From Apostichopus japonicus (Eukaryota > Echinodermata > Holothuroidea > Aspidochirotida > Stichopodidae), in the NCBI RefSeq assembly GCF_037975245.1, contig NC_092579.1:22452666-22516665 (forward strand): 64,000 nt of DNA, written 5' to 3'. The notes below the pieces were generated by a model. The model searched no databases. It saw nothing but the letters and a program-made list of their open reading frames with translations, and was not told where the DNA came from. The position numbers and the translations under genes were made by a program. Shown here in pieces: positions 38,301 to 53,300 of the stretch; position 1 is the first letter of the stretch, and each line of letters starts with the position of its first letter.

Positions 38301-41300
38301 CGGAACTAGGTAGAACCGATGCGCCAGGGCCATTGGTTGACTTGGGGGGAGGGGGGGCATGGCTGGGAGGCCTCATTGTATGTAGGTTATTTTTATTATC
38401 TTCCTGTACTGAAGTTGGAACTACCAGATGCAGAAAAGCCTTTCTAAAAGCCTAGAACTTGTATCCATCACGTAAAGACCCTGTCAATGTTGGCGTAGGA
38501 ATATGGTCTTAAAGACTCATTTTCATATTTTTTTCCTATTCAGAATCGCGGTAAGAGGATGATAGAGGGCGCTCACATCAACAGGTCGCTCCTCGCCCTT
38601 GGTAACTGTATTAATGCCCTCTGTGAGGGTGGAAAATATGTCAACTACAGAGATAGCAAGTTGACCAGACTGCTTAAGGTGAGAGTTTGTCATTTGTTGA
38701 GGTTGTCATTAATATAAAACCTCAGAGTAGAAAACTGGTAGATTTTAAAGGAGTTTATACAAATGATCACAGGTTTTTTTCAATTAATTTTCTATAATAT
38801 CCAGATGCAATGGAAAAGTATGAATATTTTGTCAAAGATTACATTAGACTACACTTGAACGCCAAGTAAAGTTTCTTTGTCAATAACAATTTATGGATGG
38901 AAACAATCTTTTTGGCCCTCAAAGACTATTCGCTAGAATTTTAAATGTTGATGTAATATAAGTTGATCATGCATTGAAATGCTTTGGACGAATCATATAA
39001 TTTGTGTTTTACTTCATCAACAGAAACCCAGTTTTACCCAAACTGTATTATTTTCTTCCACCTTATTTGTGCCAGCTTCCTCTCGTAAACTTTGTAACTA
39101 TGTATTTATAAGTAACATCTTTTTAATTGTTACTCTTTTGTGATATATAGTTATATTTTTTAATTTTTATTATCTTTGACATATTTACTCTCAATCTCCA
39201 CTCAAAATCAATGCACTCCAATGTATCTAGCTACTTTCAAAAGTTTGTAAAAATCATTTTAGGACTGCACCCCCCACTGACCCACTTCAGGGGCAACGCC
39301 TACTTCCTCATCAATTATGAAAAGCTTATGCCTCAAAGTTTCAGGTGGAATGACTCTTTAATATCATACATAATCATGTTGCCTAATATTAGAACTGAAG
39401 CAGATTCTTTTCAATATTGTACTCATGTGTTTATTCTATAAACATGACACGTTTCTTTCTGTTTTGGTAAATAGGGTTTTATCTTGTTGGTAATTGCAAG
39501 AACATCATGATTTGCATGGTTAATAAATTTAGAACCGAAAGACAACCAGGTGACTTAGCTAATGTTGCCTCAATCTACAATTTGATCCTCGATCGATCTA
39601 CAATTTGATCCAAGTTACAATTTGATCCTCTTCTCATTTCCCGTTAACAGGATTCTCTCGGTGGGAACTGTAAGACCGTCATGATTGCGAACATCAGTCC
39701 GGCCAGCTTCTTCTTTGAGGAATCGAGGAACACCCTACTCTATGCAGATAGAGCTAAAAATATCAAGATGAAGGTAAAATTTCAAACTTAATTTCAAACT
39801 CCTGAAACAAAGGCCTGTCGAAGTAAATCAGATGCAGAATACCTCACTGATCACCTTATCATCAGAGTTAGGCTTAATTATATGGATATATCCGGTAGAA
39901 AGTTGCATTTCCATGAACAATACAACACACTTCTTACATATAGATATATATATGTATCTTTTGCAAACAACATTTCCTAAGGATATTTCATAGGGGGGAG
40001 GTAGTGAATAATTGGGTGAATAAAAATGTCAGGATTTTAATATTTAAACCAAAGATTTCTGGATTTTGAATTTTACAGTGTAGTATTATTTGTTATTTCT
40101 CTGATCTCTGAGGTTTGAATACCATGCTAGACAAAGATATTTTTCTTGTTTCAATTCAATATTTTGCAATGATACAGAGCATACTACGAGAATGGTGGTA
40201 GAGATCTATCTGGAGCTATGTTTTTTTTTCAAAGGGCCCCTATTCTGAAGGACAAACAAAAACAGAGAACAAGAAGTCAAAAAACAAAAGAAAAGGGCAG
40301 TGGGATTAATAGATTAGAATCTGGTCTGTAAGATCTAAACATGGACCACTGGAAAAAATATAATAAATTCAACCCTCAGTTGGGTATGCTCACCCTTAAG
40401 GCACTGGGCACACTACCACCCTTACCTTAACATTTTTCAATGTAGGTGTTGTGATGCTGCCAGACACTTTGCTCCAAACATTGATCATCTCTGGCCCTCT
40501 ATGAAAACGAATTGAGACCTCTGGTCCATTTCTATGGATACGTCCATTAGTTCGAGAACCATCGCTCTCAGTTGATATTAAGAAGTCCTTGATCATTTGG
40601 TAATAAAAGGTTGTTACACATACGGATACATTCTTATGCTCTCTGTCTGTCTGTCTATCCGTCCGTCTGTGTTCGTGCATGCATTTCTTGCTTTTGTAAA
40701 TAATTGTTGCCTTACTTTGTCTTTCTGCTGTATCATTTTTAAATATCAGATAAAGTCTAACACCACCAGTGTGTCGTACCACGTGGCGCAGTACACCAAC
40801 ATCATCTCCGAACTCAAGCAAGAGATTAACAGGCTCAAGCAGAAAATATCATCTCATGAGGAGGAGAAAGGGTTCGGAAAAAACCTCTGTGAGTTGAGAA
40901 CCAGAATTAAGTTTCCTTAAAAAGTGATAATTATGTTTATTAAAAAATTGCTTATGCTTATCTAGAATTAGTCATTGGAGAGTGTTGCAGAATTGCAGAA
41001 TTTGTAGACAATACAGCCGTTTCACTGTGTTACAAAGATGACAGCATGGCCAGGTCAGGTCATGGCATGGTCAGATTGTCTGCCCCCCCCACCCCCGTAA
41101 TTATTAGGTTTTCGGCTCAAAGCCCAACCAGGAATCTGAGTTTCTATTGACCTATTCAAAACTACCCCTGGGCAGTGTTGTTCACCCTGGATCTGTTACA
41201 TTTGGTTATGGGGGATATGGGTCGAGTGATTTCCAAAAAGAAATTTGTCTGCAAGTGCTGATGAATGTGGGAGGGGGGGGGGCTGCCTTTATCCTCCTCA

Positions 41301-44300
41301 GTATTTGACAAAGTGTTCTGATGTTGAGGTTTACTTTGTTGTCTCTCAGATGGGTGCATTAACTGGCGGTCACGGGAGCAGGAATGGGGTGAAACATCCC
41401 TCACGCTCGCCTCATAAACACTTTGAAACACTTATTGGAAGGAGAGGGCCTAGTATAAGTCGATGTTCGTCAATGATCATTACATGAAAAGGGTTTCAAA
41501 TGAGCTTTAAATGGGCTTCCTAACCCTTGGCATTATTTAATATTTATTATTATTATTATGATTATCTAAGCTATGTACATCTCTAACTTGGGTAGTTCTT
41601 CTTTAATAATAACATGTATCTCAGTTAAATGACTTTGCCATAGAATGATAGGTTACGAGCAGAAACCAAACGAAGTTGTAGATTTATTCCTCGTCTTGAA
41701 CTTTGACCTCCAGCCATCGATGCTGCCAGCCGAGCAGAGATGGACCGTCTCCGGCAACAGTTGATGTCAAACTTTAACATTCAGATGGGGATACGTCAGG
41801 AACTGATGCATGTAGAACAGGAGACATGGCAGCTCTCACTGGAAGCTAACAAACAGCTGTCTGTGATAGCAGAGTAAGTTATTAGATACCAGTGGTTTAC
41901 AGGTGGTACAGAGGTAGTAATGATTGGTGTGTGAGTAAACATTGATATATATGTGGAAGGTTGTTAGTTTGTCTGCATCTTAATTCACTGAATAAACATC
42001 AAATAGGGATGCTTTTAATATGAGCTGTTGTTTAGTGACAGTCATAGTGTTTAGTGACAGTCATTACAGGGACAGAGTTTCATAGGGGTTACGGTAGTGC
42101 TGTATTGAGATTCACAAAACTTAAGTGAACTAAACTAACTTATAAGGCTCTAGACTAGACTATACTATAGTATACTGTTCTATACTATAGTATTCTATGC
42201 AATACTACACTATACTATACTAAACCCACTATACTTTACTTAACTAAAGTACTCTAAACTATACTATACTGTGTGTCATCCAGACTTGACTGTTGTAACA
42301 GCCTTTTATTTGGTCTTCCTGCTTACCAAATCTCGAAGCTTCAGCGCATTCAATACATCGCCACCAGATTAGTTATCCTCACAGATAACAGATCCCACAT
42401 TCAACCCTTTTTCTCCACCAACTTCACTGGCTTTCCTGTTGCTGAAAGAATTAACTACAAACTTCTCACCCTGACTTACAAACTATCCATGGTTTTGCCC
42501 CAAACTATATTTCCAACTTACTCACCTTACAAACTCCAACTCACTCACTCAGATCTAACAGTGCGATTCTCCTAAAGCCACCTCAAATTAAAACTAAAAC
42601 CTATGGTGAGCGTTCTTTTCAATTTGCCCCCCTCACATTACATCACACTTCATGGAATGCCAGTCGGGAAAGCACTACACATTGAAAGAAGCCGAAGTGA
42701 CCTAAAACTAGTTGAATCTTGATAGTTCATTGTCGTAGGCACACACTCGCTGCATGACTATCCAAAGTTTTCCACGTTGGGTAAGGTCAAATTCATTGGG
42801 GGCAGTATTTTGAATCAGACTAGAAAGAGGTATATTGTAAATGAGAGGAGGAATTTGGTCTTGATCATTAAAACTATTTGCTTTTAACTTTCTTCTTTTT
42901 TTCTCTTTCGGTAGATGGGAACAAGAGCAGCTGAGGATGCAAAGCAAACACAAACCCAAATTGAGTCTGACTTTCAACCACAAGCAGAAAGGTGAGTGCA
43001 AGCTATAAGAGTTAAATATTGAGGCTGGGAGGTGGGGTGGGGGGTGAGGGAGGGGATACAGTTTGAAAAAATAGATACATTTTATCATCCTTTCTGGTGC
43101 AGAGCTTCCCTTATGCTTCTTATTTTACAGAATAGATCCGTAAACTTTTAAAACTGCTAGTATCTCCATTAGACCATTGAATATTTGTTCTGCTGTAATA
43201 CAGAGGTAAATAGTGACCTCCTTCTGCATAGTTGACCTTTACAGAGAACCAATCAAATAATCAGTCTATCGCCATCTCTCTCAGTCAAAATTAGTATACT
43301 AGCTCAAAAAGCCAATTTTAATATTCTGACATTGCATAGTAAGCTCCTGCATAAAATGGTACAATTTTTCCCCTCAAATTTAAAAGATTCATGGCATATT
43401 TTCTTCACAGAAGCTAAGTATTTTTTAATATTTTTTTATTATAATTATAACAAAGTATTCATAATCTTCAAAAATTACTATGTGAAAATTCAAATACTAA
43501 ATTAATTCCATGAAAGCAACTGCAGTGTCAACTTTGTTGAAATTTTTCTAAACTTAAATGTGATATTTAATATTTAATATTGTAAGTGAAATAAAATTTG
43601 TGTAATAACATTTTTGTTCTGCTCTTTGCTGACAGAGAGAGAGCTAGATGATATAGATGCCAAGAGTACAACCTCGGAATCACCAGAACCAGAAGAGGTC
43701 TCGGATGCGAGACAACAGCTCTCAATCATCCTCAGACAAAGAGCCGATCGCTACAACAAGAGATCCGATCTGGAAGAACAATTAGAAGGCGTCAGGAAGA
43801 AAGGATCCATCATGGAAGAGGTATGTACAGACTTTCCATACACCCTCCCTCCCCCCCCCCCTCGTACCCCACATAAAGACAAGAGTGATTTTGTAAGCCA
43901 TAGATGCAAGATTAGTGATGGTGGCTTTTGTTGTATAGCAAATAGCACAACCAGTTATTAATTTGCGATCTCCCCCTGCCCCCCCAAAAATTTGTCACTA
44001 TTTACACCTCAAACCAGACCTTGTCTGGTTCCATTTATTTCTTGTCCTTGTGAAAGATGAATATTTTCACATGACCAAAAATACCATATCGGTTCGTGAT
44101 ATGTTCCAAATTAACCCTCATGCCCTGACATATCGTTATTACAGTCATGTCACTGAATTCTTAACTCTAAAATCCAGAACCCATTGGTTCAGCTTCCCCA
44201 TCTCCCCGCCCCCTCCCCCACCCTCAAACCTTTATTGGTAGGCTTCTGTGTGTAACTGAGGTATAAAAAAGAAACGTGACATCCATTGTAAAGTCCATTA

Positions 44301-47300
44301 TGTTGCCTCAGATTTTATTTCAAACGATCGATAATAAGAAATTCAAAGTCGTTTAAAAGTGGTACATGCTTGTTTTTGTTCTCACCCATGACTTAAAACT
44401 AACTCTCAAAGACTAAGGTAACTTTCATAATTACTTACCTAGAAGGACTACAGTTCTCAAAAAGTCTGTCGATAGTCTGTTGTTACGTTGACCTCATGAC
44501 ACAAACATTCCATTCCGCTGGAATATGGAATGCTGAAAAACTTCTGAAAGATTAAAAAGGAAAATCTCAACTGAAAAAGTGAACATGAAACTGAAAACTG
44601 GACTGAATTGCTGAATATAGTGGAGTTTGGAAATGCAGATATTTTTGTTTCTTTCGGTTTGAAGAATAGACTTACCCCTGGAAATTGGATGTCACATTTT
44701 GTTTTTCATACCTCAATAACACAAACAAGCTTACGAATGGGGGGGGGGGGAAGGAGGCTGAACCAATTGTTTGTTTTGGGCTAGCTCTATACTTTAGACT
44801 CTAAGAATTCAGTATCCTAACGGAAGAATATGCGAGAGTTAAGGTCATATCTGTGAGTTTAATACTTTCACCAAAGCTTTTTCTTCATTTATACGGTTGT
44901 TCCTAAAAACGAGGTGTTTAGTCACTGTGTTACAGTAAGATGATATTACAAAACTTTGTATATACATATTATTAGACAAAAGAAGAGAAATCAGATATTA
45001 TTCATAGTTGACAAATATAGAGTATAGTTTTAGAAAATATATTGGAATTTTTCGGTCCCCCTGGGACCTTTGTCAGCAATACTTGGCAGTGTAATGAAAA
45101 GTACATGTAATGACCATTCCCCTCCCCTCCCACCCCCCAATAAAAAGAAAAACTTAATTGATCAATGACTGTGAAATGTTTTCTTGCATTTTTCTAGAAC
45201 TTGCCAAACAAAACAACCAGTGATGAGCAGAGAGAGATTCTAAGCATGCTGTGTAAGGTCCACGAGCTGGAAATCGAGAGTATCCTTTCTGATTAATGTC
45301 AGGTAGTTGGAAAAGGATGAGGGAGGGGGAGGGGTGACCCCTCGCAAACATGATGGACCCTTTTAAGTTTTTCTTCCATTTTTTTTTTTTCATTTTGATT
45401 TCTATTTAATCATTTTTTTTTTCCATTTTTTTCCGTTTTTTTGTTGAGGTTTGTTAAATGTTTTATTGTTAATATTAAGATACTTCAAAGACTGTCTTTT
45501 CCTTAGCGGTCTTACCCCCTTCACCAGACACCGAGTTGAAGTCAGAAGCCCTTGTCAACACCCATGTGATGGAACTGAAGGATGCAGTGCATGCCAAGAT
45601 GCAGAGCCAAAGAGAACTCTGTGACAAGATCATCCATCAGCAGAAGGAACTATTAGATGGTGAATAAAAATTCTAATATTGGCTCCCAAAATTAAAAATG
45701 TAATAACATTGACATCGAGGTCCTTATAGGTCAGAGTTCAATAAAAAACAAGCTGTCCACCCGACAGTCAACGGTACTGATCTTTATTTTCGAGGACAGA
45801 AGTTCACAGAGACGAACAAATCCGATCTTTACCGTTAGACTGTGTGATAGGATAACTGATAAACAGCTTCTCTAAACAGCTGAGAAATATCTTATCACGT
45901 TCAGGGGATATCACATAATTAACGTTCCTTCGCAGAAAAGGCTGATGACTTTGATGAAGTATAAATATGACATCATCTAGCAACTTTGGGCTTCAATTAA
46001 TGGTTTTCTTTGATTTATTACAATGTTTTAATTCCATGTAGTAGTGGAGATTGGGTTTGCAAATGCTAATTCTAAAATATTTAAATTCTTAACATGATCA
46101 TGATGATGATGGCATTGGTTTTCAGTATCAAACACTGTTGACATTCAACCTTGAAAATATGAGAAGTAAAACAAACAGTTATGTAAAAAGTTTCAAATAT
46201 TTAGTGGCAGTGTGCCATCACATCCCAGGCACGACATTTAAAACTAAGATATTTTTCCCAAACGGTGCAAAATTTATACATATTGATTTATGCACATTGA
46301 AATACATATACATATTGATTTCATGCATACGATATTCTTCAGGCACAACAAAGTGAATAGTTGTTTAACCTCCTTTGTATGAGTCATGCTGTACGTTCTT
46401 CAATTGCCAATGATGTCATCAAAAAAAAGTCATATATTTAATAAAAATGTTCTAGCAAAACGGTTTGCAATTCTCAGTGGAAGTAAAATGTGACCTTTAT
46501 CACTCCAAGAAATGGATGATATTTTGATAAATTTTACTTGTGTTGTAGTTAAATTATAAGTATCGCCTTGTGTTACTGAATTGTGGTATTTCTATAAACT
46601 GTTTGAACTGTCTGAACTATAACATTTAGAACTTTCTAATAATTTACATCAATTGTAATTTTAACTGTTCCTGGTTGCTTTGCTTTTTTCCCCCAACTTT
46701 CTGTTGCAGAATTCTAAATGTTATAGTTCAGTCCCATTAAAGTCTCTCAACAAACTCCATTAATATTTTATCCTCTTACAACATTATATCTTGCACCTCT
46801 TGAAGTAAAAAACTCTATAATTGGCTTTCTCTAAAATTCGATCTCTTGGAAATTTTTTGAAGAGTACTACTACAATTTTTGGAAGAGTACTACTACAATT
46901 TTTGGAAGAGTAGTTAAAATTCCGTTATTCAAATACTTAAATAATTCCTCGCTAAAATTTTTTTGTTTTCTTTCTTTGCTCGTAGAAAACCACGTTCTCT
47001 ATACGCAAGAACTGGAGGAGCTGTACGAGCTGTATCAATCAACCGTGCTTGAGGACATTCCAACTTGGAACAAAGACTTAAATCTGCCTCATATTGAAGG
47101 CATCAAGGTAAACAAAAACAAAAATAATTATCAACACTTTCTATTCATATCTTGTCGTAAGAACATTCATTCACAGGGCCCTTTTTTTTCCCCAGTAATT
47201 TTTACCAAATTTTGCAAATAAGTGGGAACTTTTCTTGTCATACTGGTAAACATAATTTACTGAGACGTTTTTTTCTAAGGTTTACTGTTCAACATACATT

Positions 47301-50300
47301 GCAGCCATTGGATTCCTTGCAATTTATCTGTGTTTAATTAGGTTTGTGTGGATCTAGTGATTTTAGAAAAAGGAAACCCTTTCTATTGAGATGGTTTCTC
47401 ATCGTGTTTAGCAAGCCATCCGCTGAGAGAATGCACACGCTAAACAGTGTTCATCCTATGTTGCTGTCATGAGCAGGCCTGCCAAGAGGAAGCAGGTGGG
47501 GGGCGGGGGGTATTCCCGGGCCGAGGGGCAATTGGAGGTACCGGGAAAATATGGGATATAGAAGAGTGTATTCTCATTTCACAGTATAGTTAACGTAGGG
47601 AGTAATGAAGCGTCACAATAAGGGGGCTTGATGATCGATAATTGTTCTGCGCGGATGTCTCTGGTCATGATAAAACCCCACTGGTTCACCCTGCTATGTT
47701 ATCGTGCATTCTCATGCGCTTGCATGAATGGACGTGTCATAGCTTTGGTCAATTGTTCAGGGAACAGAGTCATTTATCTGCACTTGGGGCACAGAGGTCA
47801 AAAACTGCAGCAGCTTCAAATTTCCCGCTATGACGAGGTTAATGAATAAATATCAAACAACAGAGGTTATATCCCCTGTAGACCAGAAGTGTCTGTTGTG
47901 TGAAACTTTGCAGCGCAAAATATCATGTCGTAAGGAGCCTGGCTGCAGCCAGCATGATGGATGCAGCCCCCCCTCCCCTTGAGAGCGTTGCGGTCAAGTG
48001 GTTAAGGCAGTGGACTTGTGATCTAAGGATTGCTGGTTCTAGTCCTGGCCAGATCATTTTGTTTTGTCATAGGGCAAGGCACTTTATCTCCATTGCCTCT
48101 CTTCACCCAAGTGTATAGATGGGGACCTATGAGATCAATTGTCAGTTGGGCGCTGTTTAGCTGCTGCCATGTGGAGGGATTGTCTCTTTGTGTGACAGGT
48201 TATCGTTGACCAGGGTAATATTGTGATGCGCTTCAAGCCATTGGGAAAGGCACTACATAAAAAAAAAATGAAAATATATATGCGTCTGACTTTTGACACG
48301 GTGCTTTATGACAGTTCATAAAGTGACGGCTATGCGGCTATCTATCCATCTATACAAGAAACGTTATTAATCCCCAATAGCAATCAGGTAAAAACAAGTC
48401 CAGTATTTTCATAGACACCCCAGAGGGGAGATCCTCTGTATTAAAACGACACCTCAGATTCACACAAAAAGAAATGGGGTGAACGGGAACAGCCGTAATA
48501 CGATTCAGGGCATCAGAGTTTGTGTGATTCTTGGATTGTTTGTTAAAATGTGAAAATTTATACATCTCTTCTTAATAAGAGACTATAAGAAAAACAAAAT
48601 GGGTTCTTGACAGTAGAGGATTAACCAGTATAGTCCTTTGAGAAAGAAGCATCATCATCAACATTGGGAGGACAGTCATTTCATTTTGATGATGCCCTGT
48701 AACCAAAGTGGTACACAAACATTTAAACATGTAAACAAAACAAAAAACAAACAAAAAAGAAGAGGCAAGAAAAACAAAGAACCAACCTTTTGAATGCAAG
48801 AAAGAAGAAACAAACTAACCATCATTTTTTGTTGAAATTATTATTCATGCAATAAGTAACATCTTTATCCTTGAAAATTGCACTGGTTTCTAATTTGCAA
48901 AATGGTATCAAATTACCAAATTTTTTGTCTTTATTCTTTATGCCTTTTACTGGCTTTCAGAATTATCCCCCCCCCCCCCCTGATATCGCAGTGATTGGTG
49001 TAATAGGTAAAATTTACCATACTTGATACTTTGGGATCTTTTCAGCCAATGTATATCCCTCATCTTTAATTTTTTTATTCTTTCTTTCTACCTGCTGGAG
49101 ATTGGATGAATGCATGAATGTTTATCCACTACTTAAATCTCCGACGATAAATAAAGGAGATCTCGATTTAAATCCCACAGAAAAATTTTCGGGGTATAAA
49201 AATTCAGTCTCCTCTTCTGATTATAACCGTCAGTGTTACAAAAAACATCACACGTTCACTTCATGAAATCCATCGACTTATTCCTTCATAGCTCCACAGC
49301 ATCAGTGTCATTTGTCGTGTGTTTCTTTTCAGAAATATTATGCAAATCACTAAATAACAGACTAATTACGTTCTTATCATTTTTTGGCACGGGGCCATTG
49401 TATATCTGACATCAGAGATAACCAGTTTATTTACACTTAGATCGCAAAATGATCAACTTTATTTCTAATTTCAATATGTGCGTCATCTTGAAATGGAGTC
49501 TTTATATACATTATCACATGCGTTTTTGAATGCTTGTGTAATTTAGTAGTGGGGTGGGAGGGGGGTGGGGGAGGAAAGAAGGAAATTGCATGTTCAATTT
49601 AATGTGCTCCAACAATGAGATTTATTGAAAAAATATCCTTGACTTTTATCAGATCCAGTTTGCTATGAATTTTTCATTTTGACTATTTTGAAATTTGAAA
49701 ATAGTTATTAAGAGTTATTGCAAAAACTTGGAAATTGCTCCTTTGCGGCTTTTTCTTCCAATGTTTGATGAGATTAATATTTTCAGTTTCACAAATCTAT
49801 GATACTTTCTCTTGCTAGGAAAAGATTAATGTCCCATGATCTGCCATCGCCTTTCCTCGTACCCCATCTAACCCCTTCTCTCACCTCTTCCACCTTTCCA
49901 AAAGACACAGCATTTGTTTCATACCGTGTTTACAGCACTTTAAAATACAGACAATATCAAAAAATTAAAACTAATACTCTATGAAAATGAGCTACTGTGT
50001 TATATATTGAACAAGAAATAATTGTATTCAAGTTTAATAGAGGGCCTAACGTTTTGATCCCAACCCTATTAACCAACTTCTTAAGAAGGCGAACATTTTT
50101 AAACCTCTGTCTGGACCCCTAACTTTTATAATATTTATTTACCTACTCAGCTTTTTGAAGTAGATGAGGATTAATTATTTATTTTCTTCCTCTTTCTTGC
50201 TGTCTCCCCCTCTCTCTCTCTCTCTTTGAAACATTTATTCTGAGATGATCATTGCAACATACTGCTTTAAAGCGTTACATGGGCTCTTGCAAATTTTTTT

Positions 50301-53300
50301 TTTAACAGTTTGACTGTTAAAGTAAAAGAAAAATTGACTAATAAGATATGCATAGATGCCTTGAAGGTCTGTGAATGCAATTGCATACACAATCAACTGA
50401 CATAGAAGCAGTTGAATGAAACGAGACCGGGTACAATTCATCTATTTTCCATCGTTCTAGTACTGAACTGTCTATTTTCTACCAAACCTTACAGAACAGC
50501 CTTTTTACACAGAGGCAGACCGAAGGCTCGTTACTTATTGAATTTGTCAAATGACACATATCACTTTCAATTTATGAAGGGGAAAATAGTTTACTTTCCA
50601 TTTCCCCACCCCCCCCTCAAAAAAATTAAAAAATGAAGAAAGAAAAAGAGGAAAAAAGAAAAAGAAAAGTCTACTGCCTGCGGGTGACTCGAGTTGGTGA
50701 TGGATGAGAAAGCTCACCGATTGAAAACTGTAAAGAAATGGACCTCATTTAAAATGCAGAAATCATTAACGGCAGGAAGGACAGGTTTTGCGACTGGTTT
50801 CTGGTGGGATAACCGGGTCGAAGAAACCTTTGTAATGTTTACCGTTGAAAAAAGCAAGGAATGTTAAATGTGTTTCACAGAAAACCGGACAAGTAGAACG
50901 GGTAGTGAGAGTTTAATTAATATGCTGACATTTTTCGGTCCCAAAATATGTGCCGAGGGTAACACATTTATATTGAAATTATTATGATTGTTTGTGTGAC
51001 ACCATCTTAGGAGAAAGATGTTACATTGGGCTATTTACTGGCAACATGCCAGTAGATATTTGCATATTTACAAGTAGTCAAAAAATACATATTAAGGATA
51101 TAAACACATGGCATTTTAGTCGATTGAGAATTGTCGGTCCAAAAATTTGGGCACGATATCCGTACCTGGCAGTCGCCCCGTCCCCTCCTATTACTGCTTG
51201 ACATCAAGCAAATATTAATCAGGCTTTTCCCATCTTTACCTGATGTTTGCTGTAATTCAGGAAAGTGCCAGTGGGCAGTTGACTTTTAGGATGTTAGATT
51301 GTTTACAAAACCACTTGGATTTTTTTCTTTAGCAAGTTGGTGGCTAAAATATTGTGAAATTCTAGTTCAATATGATACCAGGGAGTTGTTATGGAACAAC
51401 TCCCTGATGATACTATGTACTGCATACTTTGAATTGATAGGAGACAGGAAACTCGGCAGTGAATAATTTGAAAGTGAGGTAACAGATTGGATGTGAGGTA
51501 ACGTCAAGGACTAGTTATGAATTGCAATAGTTTTTTGTGTAATTGCCGCTTAGAATGAATCTGTTTGAGTCATACCACACTACTTATGAATTGGTTGGAG
51601 AGATGAACTTGTGAAAACTCATCTTATGCGTCAAGCATTCATCTTTGTTAAACCAATGCTTATTTTGTTCATTTAATTTTTTTTGCTTTCTTTTCTCTCT
51701 TTCTCTCCGGCGCCATGAGCACCCCTTTCCTGGTGAATATTCCCGCGTTATAAATCACCATTATTATTATTTTTATTATGATTATTATTACCTAAAATTC
51801 AAAATACCAAACCATAAATAGAAGCTACTCCTTATCAGAATTAAACTCCTCATGATATTACAGCATCTTATCGTAAGACACAGTTGCAGAAAAGAAATTG
51901 TCACGACATCAACTCACCTGAGATTAGAACGTAATAATACAACAGTTCAGAATTAACAGGGGTTTTTTTCTCTTACGTTTTCCTTTTGTTTATTTATTTA
52001 TTTATTTATTTATTTATTTTTGTTACAATATAGCATTGCTTCTTCTGGAAGGCATAACTTGAGAAAAGAATAGGAAGAAAGAATGAAAAACCCAGAACTG
52101 TTAATCAAATGGCTTATCTATTGCAATTAGGTTCTGTAGGGTAAATAAAAGTGAAGGGGACCTTGTGTTTAATCCTAGAGGGATCTAACTGTAGAGACAG
52201 GGTGCCTCAACAGATCCCTGCATGCAAGGAGATCCTGCTAGGATCAAAAGGATGTCACACCATAGATCTGACTCTCTAATACACAGGCATAAAGTGTGTA
52301 AGTTGTTATATACAAAGCCAGTACCTGCATGTGTGACGATCCCTGCATGCGAGAAGATCCTGCAAGGATCAAAAGAATGTCACACCATAGATCGGCCTTT
52401 CTATACACAGACATAAAGTGTGAAAGTTGTTATACAAAGCCATTAGCTGCATGTGTGACGATCCCTGCATGCGAGGAGATCCTGTTAGGATCAAAAAGAA
52501 TGTCACACCATAGATCCGAGTTTCTTTACACAGGCATAAAGTGTAAAGTTGTCATATACAAAGCCATGGCTGCCTGCATGTGTTCATTCTTATTTATGAT
52601 TAGGTGAAATAATCGCCTCTTGATTTCACCAAAATGGGGGAGGGAGTGAGGGGGGGGAGGAATTTATCTGAGTGAAAAAGTGATTTGATCATGTGAAACT
52701 AAGAAGTCCTCCAGGCTTGGATAATTTTTGTTCTTGGTATTATGATGCCAACCAGGTGCATTAAGGTACAATAATGTGTCTCATTGAACATTTGAGTGTG
52801 ATGTGTCAATACAGCCCGAAGGCTAAGGGAGAGTAAAACAACATTTCTTCCCGCTCGGATGTAAGAGAGAAGAAAAGGACAATACAAGAGGAGTAGACAG
52901 AAAGATTAAACAAGAATTGACCAAAAAATAAAATGGGGGGGGGGGGGGAATCGAAGGCGATCATTCATGTGGAGCCTCTGTTCCGAAGATTTTCATCAGA
53001 GTGACAAAGATTTGAAAGCGTCCCCAAATATTTTAAGCGGGTGAATTGCCTCGAGGGGAAGCTCATCAAGACAGCGAAAATGTTGTGAAATTTTTACTTC
53101 CACTTGGAGATTGAAGTTGGGGGAGATATCGATATCGCCGTGAGCTGTTATATAAAGTACAGACTAAAGAGGGTTTCGAATTGCGTTTCATCAACAGATG
53201 TCTCTCTTTTCTCTGTACGGGGGGGGGGGGGGCAAGCTGGACTTGCTGTCAGTGTTTAAAGGAATATTCCTGTGATGAATTCTGAATACATAGCACATTG

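Larger units (their letters stand above)
41874..42914 (+). other. KIF19 intron 11
   Basis: A 1041-bp intron. It carries an ACTAT-rich array (42124-42271) directly abutting a CR1-like LINE fragment (42273-42680). Confidence 0.8.

Noticed and set aside
40396-40821. 141-codon minus-strand frame
   Set aside because: Antisense shadow of KIF19 exon 10 and its intron.
47981-48053. Functional tRNA gene
   Set aside because: Cloverleaf arms do not pair well and a body plus poly-A tail follows; it is a SINE head.
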